From Brachyspira hyodysenteriae ATCC 27164 (lineage in GTDB: Bacteria > Spirochaetota > Brachyspiria > Brachyspirales > Brachyspiraceae): 64,000 bases of DNA. Position 1 is the first letter of the stretch; each line of letters begins with the position of its first letter. The position numbers were made by a program, and so were the translations under genes. A model generated the notes under the pieces. That model searched no databases. It was not told where the DNA came from and saw nothing but the letters and a program-made list of their open reading frames with translations. Positions 1 to 9,557 of this stretch are shown piece after piece. The stretch is from positions 2,790,001 to 2,854,000 of the forward strand of contig NZ_CP015910.2 in assembly GCF_001676785.2 (NCBI RefSeq), in the 5' to 3' direction.

Positions 1-411
1 AATATTAGGAAGAAGATTCATTGATACTAATATGCTCACAACATATAGTGTAGGCCCCATAGCAATTCCAAACATTACACCTATAACAACTATTTGTGTG
101 GATATTCTTTTGGCATTTTTAAAGTCACCTAGTCCATTATACTGACCAACTATTGCCATAGCAGCAACACCCAAACCTTGAGATAATGCTGTCATCATAT
201 TTATTATAGGTTCTGCAAAATGTACGCTGCTTGCTATAACAGTACCTGCAACATTATTAAGAAAAAGGCCGTCCATTAATGGTATCATAGACTGAACTAT
301 ACTCATTATAAGAGTAGGAATAGATAACATTATTAATGTATTAGTAATAGGACCATGAAGTATTAAATCACGTCTTGCTTCTGTAGATTGACTTTTAAAA
401 AAACTAATCAT
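1..411 (-). CDS. MATE family efflux transporter, N-terminal part (runs off the window)
   Basis: The reading frame is open from position 411 to the window edge, giving the first 137 codons. The protein starts MISFFKKSQSTEARRDLI and continues into hydrophobic segments. The pattern SIPTLIMSIVQSMIPLMDGLF followed by GQYNGLGDFKNAKRISTQ matches the first two helices and following loop of MATE multidrug/Na+ antiporters. An AGGA sits just upstream of the ATG. The family exports cationic drugs and metabolites across the inner membrane using Na+ or H+ gradients; the substrate here is unknown. It is one of four MATE genes in the window. The call is by family resemblance and the C-terminal part is not visible. 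Confidence 0.8.
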   Translation of the reverse strand, partial: MISFFKSQSTEARRDLILHGPITNTLIMLSIPTLIMSIVQSMIPLMDGLFLNNVAGTVIASSVHFAEPIINMMTALSQGLGVAAMAIVGQYNGLGDFKNAKRISTQIVVIGVMFGIAMGPTLYVVSILVSMNLLPNI

Positions 412-617
412 ACTTATCCTTTCAAATTTCTCATATAAATAATATAACCGATTATTATATATTATATTTTATATTAAATAAAAAATTTTGCATAAATAAA
501 ACAAAAAAATTAATGTTTTTTGCTTATTATACAAGCAGATAATTATATCAATAATAATAATTTTTTAAATATATTTTTATCATTTTATATAAAGTGTGAA
601 AAACTCAGAATATTTTT

Positions 618-641
618 AAGGGAGCCTATTAAAGCTCCCTT
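618..641. terminator. hairpin downstream of PBP1A
   Basis: AAGGGAGC and GCTCCCTT form an 8-bp stem around an 8-nt loop, just beyond the stop codon of the minus-strand PBP gene. The T-rich side faces the plus strand, so it is not a textbook terminator for the PBP gene. It may act as a 3' end-stabilising hairpin. Confidence 0.45.
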
Positions 642-648
642 CTTTATT

Positions 649-3021
649 TTAACTTCTTATATTTCCTAAACTAGGATCTTCTATATTATCTTCAGGCAGT
701 AGATATATATTATTATCATTGTTATTATTTTGGATATTATCATTTTGATTACTATCATAGCTGTTACTATTTTCATCTAAAGGAGTATAATAAAAATCTC
801 CCTCATCTTCCATCATAGCATCATTAGTTGCTTCATTTCTAGGGGTAGCTGTTCTAAGGTGATCTATAGGACATTGAGTAGATAAATCAACATTTCCTCC
901 TACTGTAAGCGGCGATACATTTACACAAGTATGATTTCTAGGAAGTCCTGAATCCTGACAAATTTCCACTATTAATACATCATTAGGAACAGGCCAATTA
1001 AATTCTCTTTTAGATGATGGAGTTATAGAATCAAGATATTGAAATGTAGCCAAAGCAGTAGTAGCTCCTCCTGTAACATTATTTGGAAGCAAATCATTTC
1101 TATCGCTTCCTATCCAAGTAATAGTAACTATTTCATCATTATATGCAGCAAACCAGTTATCTCTATGCTCACTTGTTGTACCTGTTTTAGCTGAATATGA
1201 AGGATATTTAAATCCATAAGTACTAGCACTTCTATATGCAGTTCCGCCTGGTGCTATTACTTTCTGTAAAGTAGAATTTAAAAAATAATAAGATGATGGG
1301 GAAGTTGCACTTATTTTGTGAGGAGTTCTATCGACTAAAGCTGTAACACTAAGTTCATTACCATCTATATCAATAATTTTATCTACTATATAAGGCTCAT
1401 ATTTAATACCGCCATTAGCCAATGCACTATATGCTGAAGCTAAATCAAGCGGACTCATTTCCATAGTTCCTAAACCTATAGATAAAGCATTTGGTATATA
1501 AGCATTTTCTCCAAAAAATTCCCTTGAATGTTCTATAAAATAAGAAAGTCCTATATCATTTAATAATTTAACAGCTATAGTATTAATTGATTTTGATAAT
1601 GCTGTTTCTAAAGTTATTTCGCCTCTATACCTTCTGTCAAAATTTCTAGGTGAATATGCAGGTTTTCCGGCTCCTTGAGGATAGCTGTAATTTGTATCAA
1701 GCATAGTAGAAAAAGGCTGCGCACCGCCTTCGAATGCATATAAATAAATAAAAGGTTTAATTACACTCCCTATTTGTCTTTTTGCCTGAACTGCTCTGTT
1801 AAACTGATTTTGCAATGTGTATCCGTCTCCACCTATCATAACAAGTATTCCACCTGTTTTTGGATCTATTGATACCATTGCACCTTGATAACTTCTATTT
1901 GAAGAACTAGACTGTAATTTTCTTATATTTTCTTTCATTACAGAATCAGCTATTCTATAATATCTTTCATTTACTGTTGTATATATTTTAAGGCCGGATA
2001 ATGCAAGCTCATCTTTATTAAAATAATTTAATAATTCTTGTCTTACATACTCATTAACATAAGGTGTTCTGTTCACAGTCATCTTCCATTGAGCACCTTT
2101 AACCTGCTTATTGATATTAGTATATTCTTTATCAAATAAATCAAGCTCAGCTTCCATTGTCTGTTTATCTATAATATTATTTTTTACAAGTCTTGATAAT
2201 ATCTGCTCTACTTTTTTTCTGCTGTTATCCGGATTATTAACTATAGAGTAATATGTAGGGTTTGGAAGCATGCCAACCAATATAGCATACTCTAATAATC
2301 TGCATTGTCTTAAAGGCTTATTAAAATAATGATTAGCAGCGGCTTCAAATCCGTAGTTTCCATCACCAAGATAAACAGTATTAAAATACATAGCCAAAAT
2401 TTCTTTCTTAGTATATTTCTGTTCTATCTCTCTTGCTGCAAACATTTCAAAAAGTTTTCTTTCTATAGTCCTTTCGCTTTTAGTAAATAGAAGTTTAGCT
2501 AACTGCTGAGTAAGTGTAGAACCGCCGCCTACTATTTTTCTAGTTAAAATTGTTTGTATGCCTAGATAAGCTGTTCTAAAATAATTTATACCTTTATGAG
2601 AATAGAATTTCTGATCCTCCATCAAAAGCAAAGTCTGCTCTAAAAGAGGGTTAATATCATCAACATTAACAACCTCATAAGCAGGAGGCATATACTCACC
2701 TATTAATATATTATTTCTATCATATATTTTTGTAGGTGGAGAATCTCCGAAAGGATTTAAAGGATTGAAATATCTTATCCTTTTTTCATTACCTCTTATA
2801 ACTATTATATCATAATATTCCTCAAGCATAGCCATACTTTGATCTCTTCTGGCAACCCAATCTTTATATACTCCTCCAACGAAATATATACCTATTATAC
2901 CTACTGTAACGGATATGAATAAACATACTATAAAAATAGTTAATATAAATTTCTTTAACTTTGATTTTTTCTTCTTTACTACATTGTTATTACTATTATC
3001 TTTAATTTTTTTCTTAAACAT
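649..3021 (-). CDS. mrcA: penicillin-binding protein 1A, bifunctional glycosyltransferase/transpeptidase
   Basis: This is a class A PBP that polymerises lipid II and cross-links peptidoglycan at the outer face of the inner membrane. A basic cytoplasmic N-terminus and one membrane helix (about residues 25-48) precede a GT51 domain. That domain has the catalytic Glu in EDQKFYSH (135-142) and the GGSTLTQQ motif (166-173). The transpeptidase domain shows all three motifs: SVIK with the acyl-enzyme serine (S419), SIN (478-480) and KTGT (612-615). The C-terminal 60 residues are an Asn/Asp-rich low-complexity tail. At 790 aa it has normal class A length. It appears monocistronic. Confidence 0.95.
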   Translation of the reverse strand: MFKKKIKDNSNNNVVKKKKSKLKKFILTIFIVCLFISVTVGIIGIYFVGGVYKDWVARRDQSMAMLEEYYDIIVIRGNEKRIRYFNPLNPFGDSPPTKIYDRNNILIGEYMPPAYEVVNVDDINPLLEQTLLLMEDQKFYSHKGINYFRTAYLGIQTILTRKIVGGGSTLTQQLAKLLFTKSERTIERKLFEMFAAREIEQKYTKKEILAMYFNTVYLGDGNYGFEAAANHYFNKPLRQCRLLEYAILVGMLPNPTYYSIVNNPDNSRKKVEQILSRLVKNNIIDKQTMEAELDLFDKEYTNINKQVKGAQWKMTVNRTPYVNEYVRQELLNYFNKDELALSGLKIYTTVNERYYRIADSVMKENIRKLQSSSSNRSYQGAMVSIDPKTGGILVMIGGDGYTLQNQFNRAVQAKRQIGSVIKPFIYLYAFEGGAQPFSTMLDTNYSYPQGAGKPAYSPRNFDRRYRGEITLETALSKSINTIAVKLLNDIGLSYFIEHSREFFGENAYIPNALSIGLGTMEMSPLDLASAYSALANGGIKYEPYIVDKIIDIDGNELSVTALVDRTPHKISATSPSSYYFLNSTLQKVIAPGGTAYRSASTYGFKYPSYSAKTGTTSEHRDNWFAAYNDEIVTITWIGSDRNDLLPNNVTGGATTALATFQYLDSITPSSKREFNWPVPNDVLIVEICQDSGLPRNHTCVNVSPLTVGGNVDLSTQCPIDHLRTATPRNEATNDAMMEDEGDFYYTPLDENSNSYDSNQNDNIQNNNNDNNIYLLPEDNIEDPSLGNIRS

Positions 3022-3197
3022 TTATCACCATATTAACATAATTATATTATACTATATGATACTATAATATATATAACATTGCAAGCGGAATTTATTTATT
3101 AACAATAAAAATCATTAACTTTACATATTAAAAAATTATAATTGACTTATTCTATTTATATATTAAACTAATTAAAACATCTTTTAAGTAAATATTT

Positions 3198-3590
3198 ATG
3201 AATAATTTTCAGCCTAAATCATTATTAATTGTAGCAATTTTATCTGTATCAACATTCGGAATATATTTTATTTATTGGATTTATGCTACAACAAATGATA
3301 TTAATAATTATATGGAACAAGAATACATTAATCCTACATTAGCTCTTGTTTTATCAATAATAACATGCGGATTATTCAGCGTATATTGGTTCTATAAATA
3401 TGGAATGATAGTATTTAATGATATGAGTAAAAAGGCTGAATTAGACAGTTATGGAGAAAATGCTGCTGTTTTAGCTATATTACTATTTATACCATTCGGA
3501 TATGTTTATTCTATTATAGTCCTTCAATCTAAGCTTAATATTATCTTCACTAAATATTCAAATAATGATTCAGAGAGTAATATACAATAA
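3198..3590 (+). CDS. small membrane protein, DUF4234-like
   Basis: A 130-aa protein with three or four predicted membrane segments: about residues 7-30, 47-68, 88-110. The phrase SIITCGLFSVYWFYKYG and the preceding STFGIYFIYWIY match the repeated G-hydrophobic-YW pattern of DUF4234 proteins, which have no known function. It is probably an inner-membrane protein. The ribosome-binding site is weak (TTAAGTAAA). It stands alone and a palindromic element follows at 3620. Confidence 0.6.
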   Translation: MNNFQPKSLLIVAILSVSTFGIYFIYWIYATTNDINNYMEQEYINPTLALVLSIITCGLFSVYWFYKYGMIVFNDMSKKAELDSYGENAAVLAILLFIPFGYVYSIIVLQSKLNIIFTKYSNNDSESNIQ

Positions 3591-3619
3591 AAATTTTTCC
3601 TTATCTTATAACCTTCATA

Positions 3620-3817
3620 CCGCACGGTGAATAAATTTACAAATATAATACGATTCTCAATTATTAATACAAATCATAAATAAAGTTAAGTCAATCGTGC
3701 GTTAAATAGATTTTTAAAATTAAATAAAGCTTGGGTGGGTGCTATATTTTCTAATAGCATAAAAAACAGAATAAAGTAAAAATTTCATAATAATGCCTTA
3801 AAGAATAAAGGGCGGGG
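3620..3817. repeat. modular palindromic element, site 1 (half copy)
   Basis: It carries CCGCACGG at 3620, CGTGCG at 3696, GCTTGGGTGGGTGCT at 3729 and AAAGGGCGGGG at 3807, in that order. This is one arm of the large palindrome seen at nine other sites in the window. The rest of this 550-bp gap (3818-4064) is AT-rich with no gene. Confidence 0.85.
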
Positions 3818-4029
3818 TATGTAAATAATTTTTTTTAATTTATTTTTATTATATACTCTAAAAAATAATAGATTTTAATAAAAATTTCAAACTTTATTCT
3901 AATTTTCATATTAAAATATCATATTTACAGCAAATTTCAAAGTATTTGTAAATATATTTTACATTAATCCTATTTATATTTCTTATTTATGTATAATATG
4001 TATTATTATAGTATGATTTTACTTTAGTT

Positions 4030-4092
4030 TTGTAAATTTATTGTAAATTATTTGTAAATAAATATTGCTTAATTTTTACATTATGCTATAAT
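4030..4092 (+). promoter_or_regulatory. promoter with three phased TTGTAAAT repeats
   Basis: TTGTAAAT occurs at 4030, 4041 and 4052, exactly 11 bp apart, directly ahead of a -35 (TTGCTT, 4065-4070). The -10 is TATAAT (4087-4092) with a 16-bp spacer. A fourth copy lies at 3946. Helical spacing suggests binding sites on one DNA face for a regulator, or an UP-like element. It drives the PepSY-like gene at 4140. Confidence 0.6.
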
Positions 4093-4139
4093 TATAAATG
4101 TAAAGAGATTTTACAATATAAACTGTAAGGAGATACAAT

Positions 4140-4520
4140 ATGACTAATTCATTAAACCTTTTTATTAAAATTACACCTAGCCAATTACCTGAGAATATTA
4201 GAAGATTTATAGCTTCTAATTACAGCAAAGCTAAAATCGTTTATATTGATAAAGTGAAAGATCAATATGAAATCAAATTAAGTAACGGTATTTATATCAA
4301 CTTTGACAAAAACGGTTCTTGGAACTATATAAGCAGCGATGACAAATTATCTGAAAATATACTTCCAAAAACTATAGCTAGCAAAATTAAAAACATAATG
4401 AAAAAATATAATAATGCTTATGTTTTTGAAATCAGCAAAAGAATAGAATTTTACAAAGTAAGATTAACTAATTCTTTAGAAATACGCATAAGAAATAACG
4501 GACAATTAATAATGGCATAA
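4140..4520 (+). CDS. PepSY-like (DUF2874-type) small protein
   Basis: A 126-aa protein without signal peptide. The pattern LPKTIASKIKNIMKKYNNA followed by alternating strands resembles the second half of a PepSY-like/BLIP-like repeat. The N-terminal half (LPENIRRFIASNYSKAKI...YEIKLSNGIYINFDKNGSW) looks like a first repeat, so it may be a two-repeat fold. Members of this superfamily often bind or inhibit peptidases or sit in the envelope, but the lack of an export signal here argues for a cytoplasmic role. A good AGGAG precedes the ATG. It is a single-gene unit with its own promoter and terminator. Confidence 0.5.
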   Translation: MTNSLNLFIKITPSQLPENIRRFIASNYSKAKIVYIDKVKDQYEIKLSNGIYINFDKNGSWNYISSDDKLSENILPKTIASKIKNIMKKYNNAYVFEISKRIEFYKVRLTNSLEIRIRNNGQLIMA

Positions 4521-4560
4521 CTTTTATCATTTTGTATCTCTTAAAGTAATTAATATATAT

Positions 4561-4598
4561 GGCTTGAGTCTTTAATTAGATTCAAGCCTTTTATTTTT
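4561..4598 (+). terminator. rho-independent terminator of the PepSY-like gene
   Basis: GGCTTGAGTCT pairs with AGATTCAAGCC (11 bp, one G-T pair, loop TTAATT), followed by a T-rich tail. Confidence 0.85.
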
Positions 4599-4787
4599 AT
4601 CAGCATAATTTTTTTCAAAAAATAATAAAAAAAGAACAAATAAATTTACAACTTTATTATATTTATTATAGGTTTATTATTTAGTAAACATTACTATGTA
4701 AAAACAATTTACAAGCTGAATAATAATAAAAAATAAAGTATATATATTAAATACAATGTATATAAATTAAATTTTATATTTATAGAT

Positions 4788-4966
4788 TATAATCATAAAC
4801 TTTATAAGTATGAAGAGATGGCAGAGTACAGGCAGTATACAATAAAAAAGTAAAAGAATATCTTTAGGTGATCTCTTATTACAAAAGAAAATTGATTCAT
4901 TATTTTGATACCATAAATTTATATAGATGCTTTAAATAAATTTTTTATTTAAAGCATTTTTATTTT
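4788..4966 (+). ncRNA. candidate small RNA or attenuated leader
   Basis: A TATAAT at 4788-4793 is followed by about 160 nt that end in a strong hairpin (4927-4938 with 4946-4957, 12 bp) and TTTTATTTTT. Inside, AAGAGAT (4812-4818) can pair with ATCTCTT about 60 nt later, enclosing an unusually G-rich patch. Two overlapping 11-codon frames start at 4810 and 4818 but neither has a ribosome-binding site. It sits about 45 bp ahead of the FecR/M14 gene, so it is either an independent sRNA or a transcription attenuator for that gene. I recognise no known RNA family. Confidence 0.4.
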
Positions 4967-5011
4967 TAAACGACAATTAAAACGATATTTTTTATTTAAT
5001 GGTTGTTTATA

Positions 5012-6250
5012 ATGAATAAATATATAATAATACTTGCTATAATGATTAGTTCTGTATTATCAGCTAATAGTTTCAAAGTGATATCAAGACAAGGGGAAGC
5101 CTCTGTAATTGTAAACGAAGAACATGCTGATATGGACATAAAAAAAAGTTTTCCAGATGATTATTTCTCTATATCTACAAAAGAAGAATCATATTTAGTA
5201 ATAGATAATGGCGAAAAATCAATAATACTTATGCCAAGTTCAAAACTCACTTATGAAAATAATAAATTCACTTTAGATTCAGGATATATTTATATAAAAA
5301 GCAAACATAATGATGATATTCAAATGACTTTAACAAAAGATGGAAAAGGATATAATTTTAAAGGAAAATCATTCGCTGTTGTATCCTATGATGATGAAGT
5401 ATCTGTTATAACATATAATAATGCCGTAAAAATCACTCCTGAAGCATCTTTGGGAGTAAGTTATTTTTTGGAGCCAAATCATAAAACATCTATAATACCA
5501 ATGCTTAATGGTCCTTATAGAACTACAGAAAATGAAAAATCTTTAATTGAAAATGTATCAAGACAATTAGAAAATGAAGTAGCAAGCCATCTAAATCAAG
5601 ATATAGACAGATATAATTTTAAAATAATGGAAGGTACAAAAAACGAAAATACTATATATAGAGTAGTTCATCCAGAAAAAGGTCCTAATATATTTTTAAT
5701 AGTACCTCATGGAAGCGAAAGAGTTGGTACTGATGTGGCAATGGAAAGAATCAATATGCCTATAAAAAAAGGAAGTCTTACTATAGTACCTATTGCAGTG
5801 CCTGAAGCATACAGAAAAAATACTAGAGCTATAGAAGGACAAGATATTAATAATAGATTCTTTGATAAAAAAATAAGCAGAACAGATACCGATAAATTAG
5901 CTAGAGAATACATGAAAATGCTTGATGAGTATAATATTGATGTTGTACTTACTCTTCATGAAGGAAACGGATTTAAAGAATTCTTTGGAGATTCTATAAT
6001 ATATGACAGCAGAAAATTAGACGATAAAGTTATAAAAGTATTGGAGAATATAAATTCTAGAATAGAACCTATGAAATTTAAATTTAGACAAATGTATTAT
6101 CCTATGCCTACAACTATCACATATTATGCTGCTAAAAAAAATATAGAATCTTTTGGAATAGAGCTTACAAGAAATTTAGATTATGATAAAAAAAGAATAA
6201 TTATGCATACTATATTAAGTGAGTTCTTAAAAATATATGGGCTTGAATAA
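5012..6250 (+). CDS. exported FecR-like domain fused to an M14-type zinc peptidase/deacylase domain
   Basis: The 412-aa protein begins with a signal peptide (MNKYIIILAIMISSVLSANS). Residues about 20-160 form a beta-rich FecR-like region (YLVIDNGEKSIILMPSSKL, LDSGYIYIKS). The C-terminal half carries PHGSERVGTD (candidate zinc-binding His and Glu), a later His in LTLHEGNGF and a candidate catalytic Glu in FGIELTRN. That arrangement fits the M14/aspartoacylase superfamily. Together this suggests a periplasmic carboxypeptidase or amidohydrolase that may act on cell-wall peptides. I chose the ATG at 5012 over an upstream TTG at 5003 because the signal peptide starts cleanly there. The exact family within M14 is uncertain. 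Confidence 0.65.
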   Translation: MNKYIIILAIMISSVLSANSFKVISRQGEASVIVNEEHADMDIKKSFPDDYFSISTKEESYLVIDNGEKSIILMPSSKLTYENNKFTLDSGYIYIKSKHNDDIQMTLTKDGKGYNFKGKSFAVVSYDDEVSVITYNNAVKITPEASLGVSYFLEPNHKTSIIPMLNGPYRTTENEKSLIENVSRQLENEVASHLNQDIDRYNFKIMEGTKNENTIYRVVHPEKGPNIFLIVPHGSERVGTDVAMERINMPIKKGSLTIVPIAVPEAYRKNTRAIEGQDINNRFFDKKISRTDTDKLAREYMKMLDEYNIDVVLTLHEGNGFKEFFGDSIIYDSRKLDDKVIKVLENINSRIEPMKFKFRQMYYPMPTTITYYAAKKNIESFGIELTRNLDYDKKRIIMHTILSEFLKIYGLE

Positions 6251-6288
6251 AATATAAAATATATTTAGTTTTAAATTTTATTCACATA

Positions 6289-6600
6289 CCCCGCCCTTTA
6301 TTTTTTATTACTATAATCTGCAATTTTTAATTTCTTTATATTTAAAGTCGATTCAGAAAATAAGAAATCCACCCAAGATGTGATTATGTTGAAAAATTTA
6401 TTTAACGCACGGTTAGATAATTTTTATATATAATATAATTGTTATAATGAACCGGCTCATATTTATAATTTTACTCTGCGTGCGTTTATGAAGTAATAAA
6501 TTAAAAAATCTCTAGGGTGGGAGCTATAAATTCTTTATAAGCAATAAGAAAGAAAAAAATTAACATTGAAGAATAAATTAATAAGAATATAGGGCGGGGA
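6289..6600. repeat. modular palindromic element, site 2
   Basis: Order of modules: CCCCGCCCTTT (6289), TCCACCCAAG (6368), CGCACGG (6406), GCGTGCG (6478), AGGGTGGGAGCT (6514), AGGGCGGGGA (6591). The left half is the imperfect inverse of the right half over about 310 bp. It lies between convergent genes. Confidence 0.9.
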
Positions 6601-6621
6601 ATGAGAATTTAGTTTTAAATA

Positions 6622-7381
6622 TTTTTATTATAAAAATTGACAGCCTGAAAGACTATGATAATAGATTATCAGACGCTGTCAATTTTTTATTAAAAACTTC
6701 AATAATTATTTTTCAAGCTTAAAGAATCGCATTGCTTCTTCTAGCTCTCTAGCTTTTATTATTATAAAAATTGACAGCCTAAAAGACTCTGATAATAAAT
6801 TATCAGACGGCTGTCAATTTTTTATTAAAAACTTCAATTAATTATTTTTCAAGCTTAAAGAATCGCATTGCTTCTTCAGCTCTCTAGCTTTTATTATTAT
6901 AAAAATTGACAGCCTAAAAGGCTCTGATAATAAATTATCAGACGGCTGTCAATTTTTTATTAAAAACTTCAATAATTATTTTTCAAGCTTAAAGAATCGC
7001 ATTGCTTCTTCTAGCTCTCTAGCTTTTATTATTATAAAAATTGACAGCCTAAAAGGCTCTGATAATAAATTATCAGACGGCTGTCAATTTTTTATTAAAA
7101 ACTTCAATAATTATTTTTCAAGCTTAAAGAATCGCATTGCTTCTTCTAGCTCTCTAGCTTTTATTATTATAAAAATTGACAGCCTAAAAGGCTCTGATAA
7201 TAAATTATCAGACGGCTGTCAATTTTTTATTAAAAACTTCAATAATTATTTTTCAAGCTTAAAGAATCGCATTGCTTCTTCTAGCTCTCTAGCTTTTATT
7301 ATTATAAAAATTGACAGCCTAAAAGGCTCTGATAATAAATTATCAGACGGCTGTCAATTTTTTATTAAAAACTTCAATTAA
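6622..7381. repeat. 135-bp tandem array made of the chemoreceptor gene end plus its terminator
   Basis: The sequence TTGACAGCC recurs at 6637, 6771, 6906, 7041, 7176 and 7311, a period of 134-135 bp. Each unit holds a long bidirectional hairpin (AAAAATTGACAGCC with GGCTGTCAATTTTT, with an inner CTGATAAT/ATTATCAG stem). It also holds a copy of the last 50 bp of the minus-strand chemoreceptor gene, stop codon included. Five extra gene-end copies (near 6705, 6840, 6975, 7110, 7245) precede the genuine one at 7382. The outermost unit is the most diverged. Confidence 0.95.
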
Positions 7382-9226
7382 TTATTTTTCAAGCTTAAAG
7401 AATCGCATTGCTTCTTCTAGCTCTCTAGCTTCATTTAACAGAGAAGCAGCAGCCGATGCAGATTGTTCTACCAAACCGGCATTCTGCTGTGTTACACTGT
7501 CCATCTGAGAAACTGCAGTATTTACCTGATCAACTCCTGCCTGCTGTTCTATAGCTGTTTCACTTATATCCCTCATTATATTTGAAGTTTCTTCTATTTT
7601 TTTCTCCAAATCCTCAAATATTTTCTCTGACTCTTTTGCTTTCTCTACAGATCTGCTAATCTTTTCATATATAACACTAATTAAAGAAGTAATATCCTTA
7701 GCAGAAGACTGTGAATTCTGAGCCAAATTTCTAACTTCACTCGCTACAACAGCAAATCCTTTACCTTGTTCTCCGGCACGTGCCGCCTCTACAGCAGCAT
7801 TAAGAGCTAATATATTAGTTTGAAAAGCAATATCCTCTATTACCTTTGTTATATTCTTTATTTTTTCACTATCCTCATTAACTTCTTCTATACTTTTAGT
7901 AGTTTCTAGAATTATAGCTCCGGCATCTTTAATAGAATTCATAGATTCCTTCATCATATTATTACCTTCTATAGAGTGGGAAGTAGATGATTTAATTGTA
8001 GAAGCCATCTCCTCCATAGAACTAGCAGTTTCCTCAAGACTTGCTGCCTGAGCCTCTGTTCTTCTTGATAAATCAGAATTACCATTAGCTAATTCCTGAG
8101 CTGCATTAGTAATCTTAATAGAAGAATCATTAACCTGAGATATTATCTCTGTTAATTTTTTACGCATTCCGCTGAAAGATTCAAATAATATACCAAGCTC
8201 ATCTTTTCTCTTATGCTCATTTGAAACATAAGTTAAATTTCCTGTTTCTATCTCTTTGGCCTCTCTTATAATACTGTTTATATGCCCCATTATTCTCTTT
8301 ATAAATAAGGCAACAAATATAGATAATAATAAAATAGCGACTAAACCTACTAATGAACTTATCAAAATTAATTCCCTATTTGTAGCATATACTTCGCTAT
8401 CAAACATAGTCATAGCAATTATCCAATTCATTGATTTCATTTTGCAGTAAGAACCTGTTCTTTTTTTATTCATATAAACATATGATAAAGTACCCTGTGT
8501 CAAATTATTATCAAATACCGTTTTATAAGCCTGAACTACACTGGAACCTATTTGCTCATAAATATTATCCATTATATCTATCAAATTAGAATCGATAGCA
8601 AGTATTCTTCCTGTTTCTCCCAAGTTTATATCTGAAAAATAATTATCATGTATTAGCTTCCAATCTATTACAACAAGTATTGCCCCCAATAAATTTCCGT
8701 CTAAACTTTTTATAGCACCGCCTAATATCAATGATTTATTTCCAGTATCTACAGAATCTATTATTTCCTCATCAAATGTATATTCAAAATTCTTAGCCTC
8801 TAATATATTCCAAAAATTAGGTCTTGTATCAGCAATATTATTACCTATAGAATTCCCCAAAGCATCAGCTATAATATCACCATTCAAATCTATTACAGCT
8901 ATATTTATAGAATATTCATTAGCCCCATTAAATAATTCTAAAGCCTTTAATGCATCGGCTTCTGTCTGTTCATTTCTATTTAAAAGTGAATTCATTATGG
9001 CCGGAGCAACCGAATAAGTCTTAGCTAAAGAAACCTGGTCTATCAATATAGCATCAAATAATTTAGCATATGATTGTGCTGTATTGGCGAATCCTTCAAA
9101 TCTGCTTTTGCTTATGCCTTTACTAGCAAAAGTTACTGCTATGCTTAATATAATGAATATTATTAATATGGATATTACTGATATTATAGCAGGAACTTTG
9201 AAAGATAAACTATGTATCCTTTTCAT
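7382..9226 (-). CDS. methyl-accepting chemotaxis protein
   Basis: A 614-aa transmembrane chemoreceptor. Membrane helix 1 is at about residues 10-32, followed by a periplasmic sensor of about 250 residues with Cache-like features ([33 protein letters not shown]). Helix 2 is at about 285-310, then a HAMP domain (to about 362) and the coiled-coil signalling domain. The conserved hairpin tip runs from [20 protein letters not shown] to [14 protein letters not shown] (about 463-503). It would signal through CheW/CheA to the flagellar motor; the ligand is unknown. The last 15 codons and the terminator are tandemly repeated downstream. A paralogue lies at 17921. Confidence 0.95.
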   Translation of the reverse strand: MKRIHSLSFKVPAIISVISILIIFIILSIAVTFASKGISKSRFEGFANTAQSYAKLFDAILIDQVSLAKTYSVAPAIMNSLLNRNEQTEADALKALELFNGANEYSINIAVIDLNGDIIADALGNSIGNNIADTRPNFWNILEAKNFEYTFDEEIIDSVDTGNKSLILGGAIKSLDGNLLGAILVVIDWKLIHDNYFSDINLGETGRILAIDSNLIDIMDNIYEQIGSSVVQAYKTVFDNNLTQGTLSYVYMNKKRTGSYCKMKSMNWIIAMTMFDSEVYATNRELILISSLVGLVAILLLSIFVALFIKRIMGHINSIIREAKEIETGNLTYVSNEHKRKDELGILFESFSGMRKKLTEIISQVNDSSIKITNAAQELANGNSDLSRRTEAQAASLEETASSMEEMASTIKSSTSHSIEGNNMMKESMNSIKDAGAIILETTKSIEEVNEDSEKIKNITKVIEDIAFQTNILALNAAVEAARAGEQGKGFAVVASEVRNLAQNSQSSAKDITSLISVIYEKISRSVEKAKESEKIFEDLEKKIEETSNIMRDISETAIEQQAGVDQVNTAVSQMDSVTQQNAGLVEQSASAAASLLNEARELEEAMRFFKLEK

Positions 9227-9505
9227 ATAAAAACTCCAATTTATATATAAGTCAATCCTTTAATTTATTTACTACATGAGCAAATATGATTTTTATTTAT
9301 AATAGTAAAATAATATACTTTATAGTTAATCGTTATTTTTGTTTAATTTTATAACTTTTTTAAGATAAAAACATATTTTTTATAAAAAAAATAAATAAAA
9401 ATTCTATTTTTTTTACACTTTTTAAAAAAGTTTTATATATTATTAGTATAACAAAGTTGATTTGTATCTAATTTTATAAATTTTTTCTTCATAATTTACC
9501 TTAAT

Positions 9506-9536
9506 AGCGGATATAGTTTTATATCCGCTTAATTTT
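9506..9536 (+). promoter_or_regulatory. hairpin in the leader of the YgjP-like gene
   Basis: AGCGGATATA and TATATCCGCT form a perfect 10-bp stem with a GTTT tetraloop, followed by TAATTTT, only about 20 bp before the start at 9558. No plus-strand gene lies upstream, so it is either an attenuator or the 3' end of a short RNA. The rest of the 9227-9557 gap is AT-rich and should hold divergent promoters. Confidence 0.45.
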
Positions 9537-9557
9537 CCCGATTTATTTTTGATAAAA

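Noticed and set aside
5003-5011. TTG start for the FecR-M14 gene
   Set aside because: An ATG three codons later begins a normal signal peptide.
6622-7381. CRISPR array
   Set aside because: The period is 135 bp with no short repeat/unique spacer alternation, and the unit is a copy of the neighbouring gene end and terminator.
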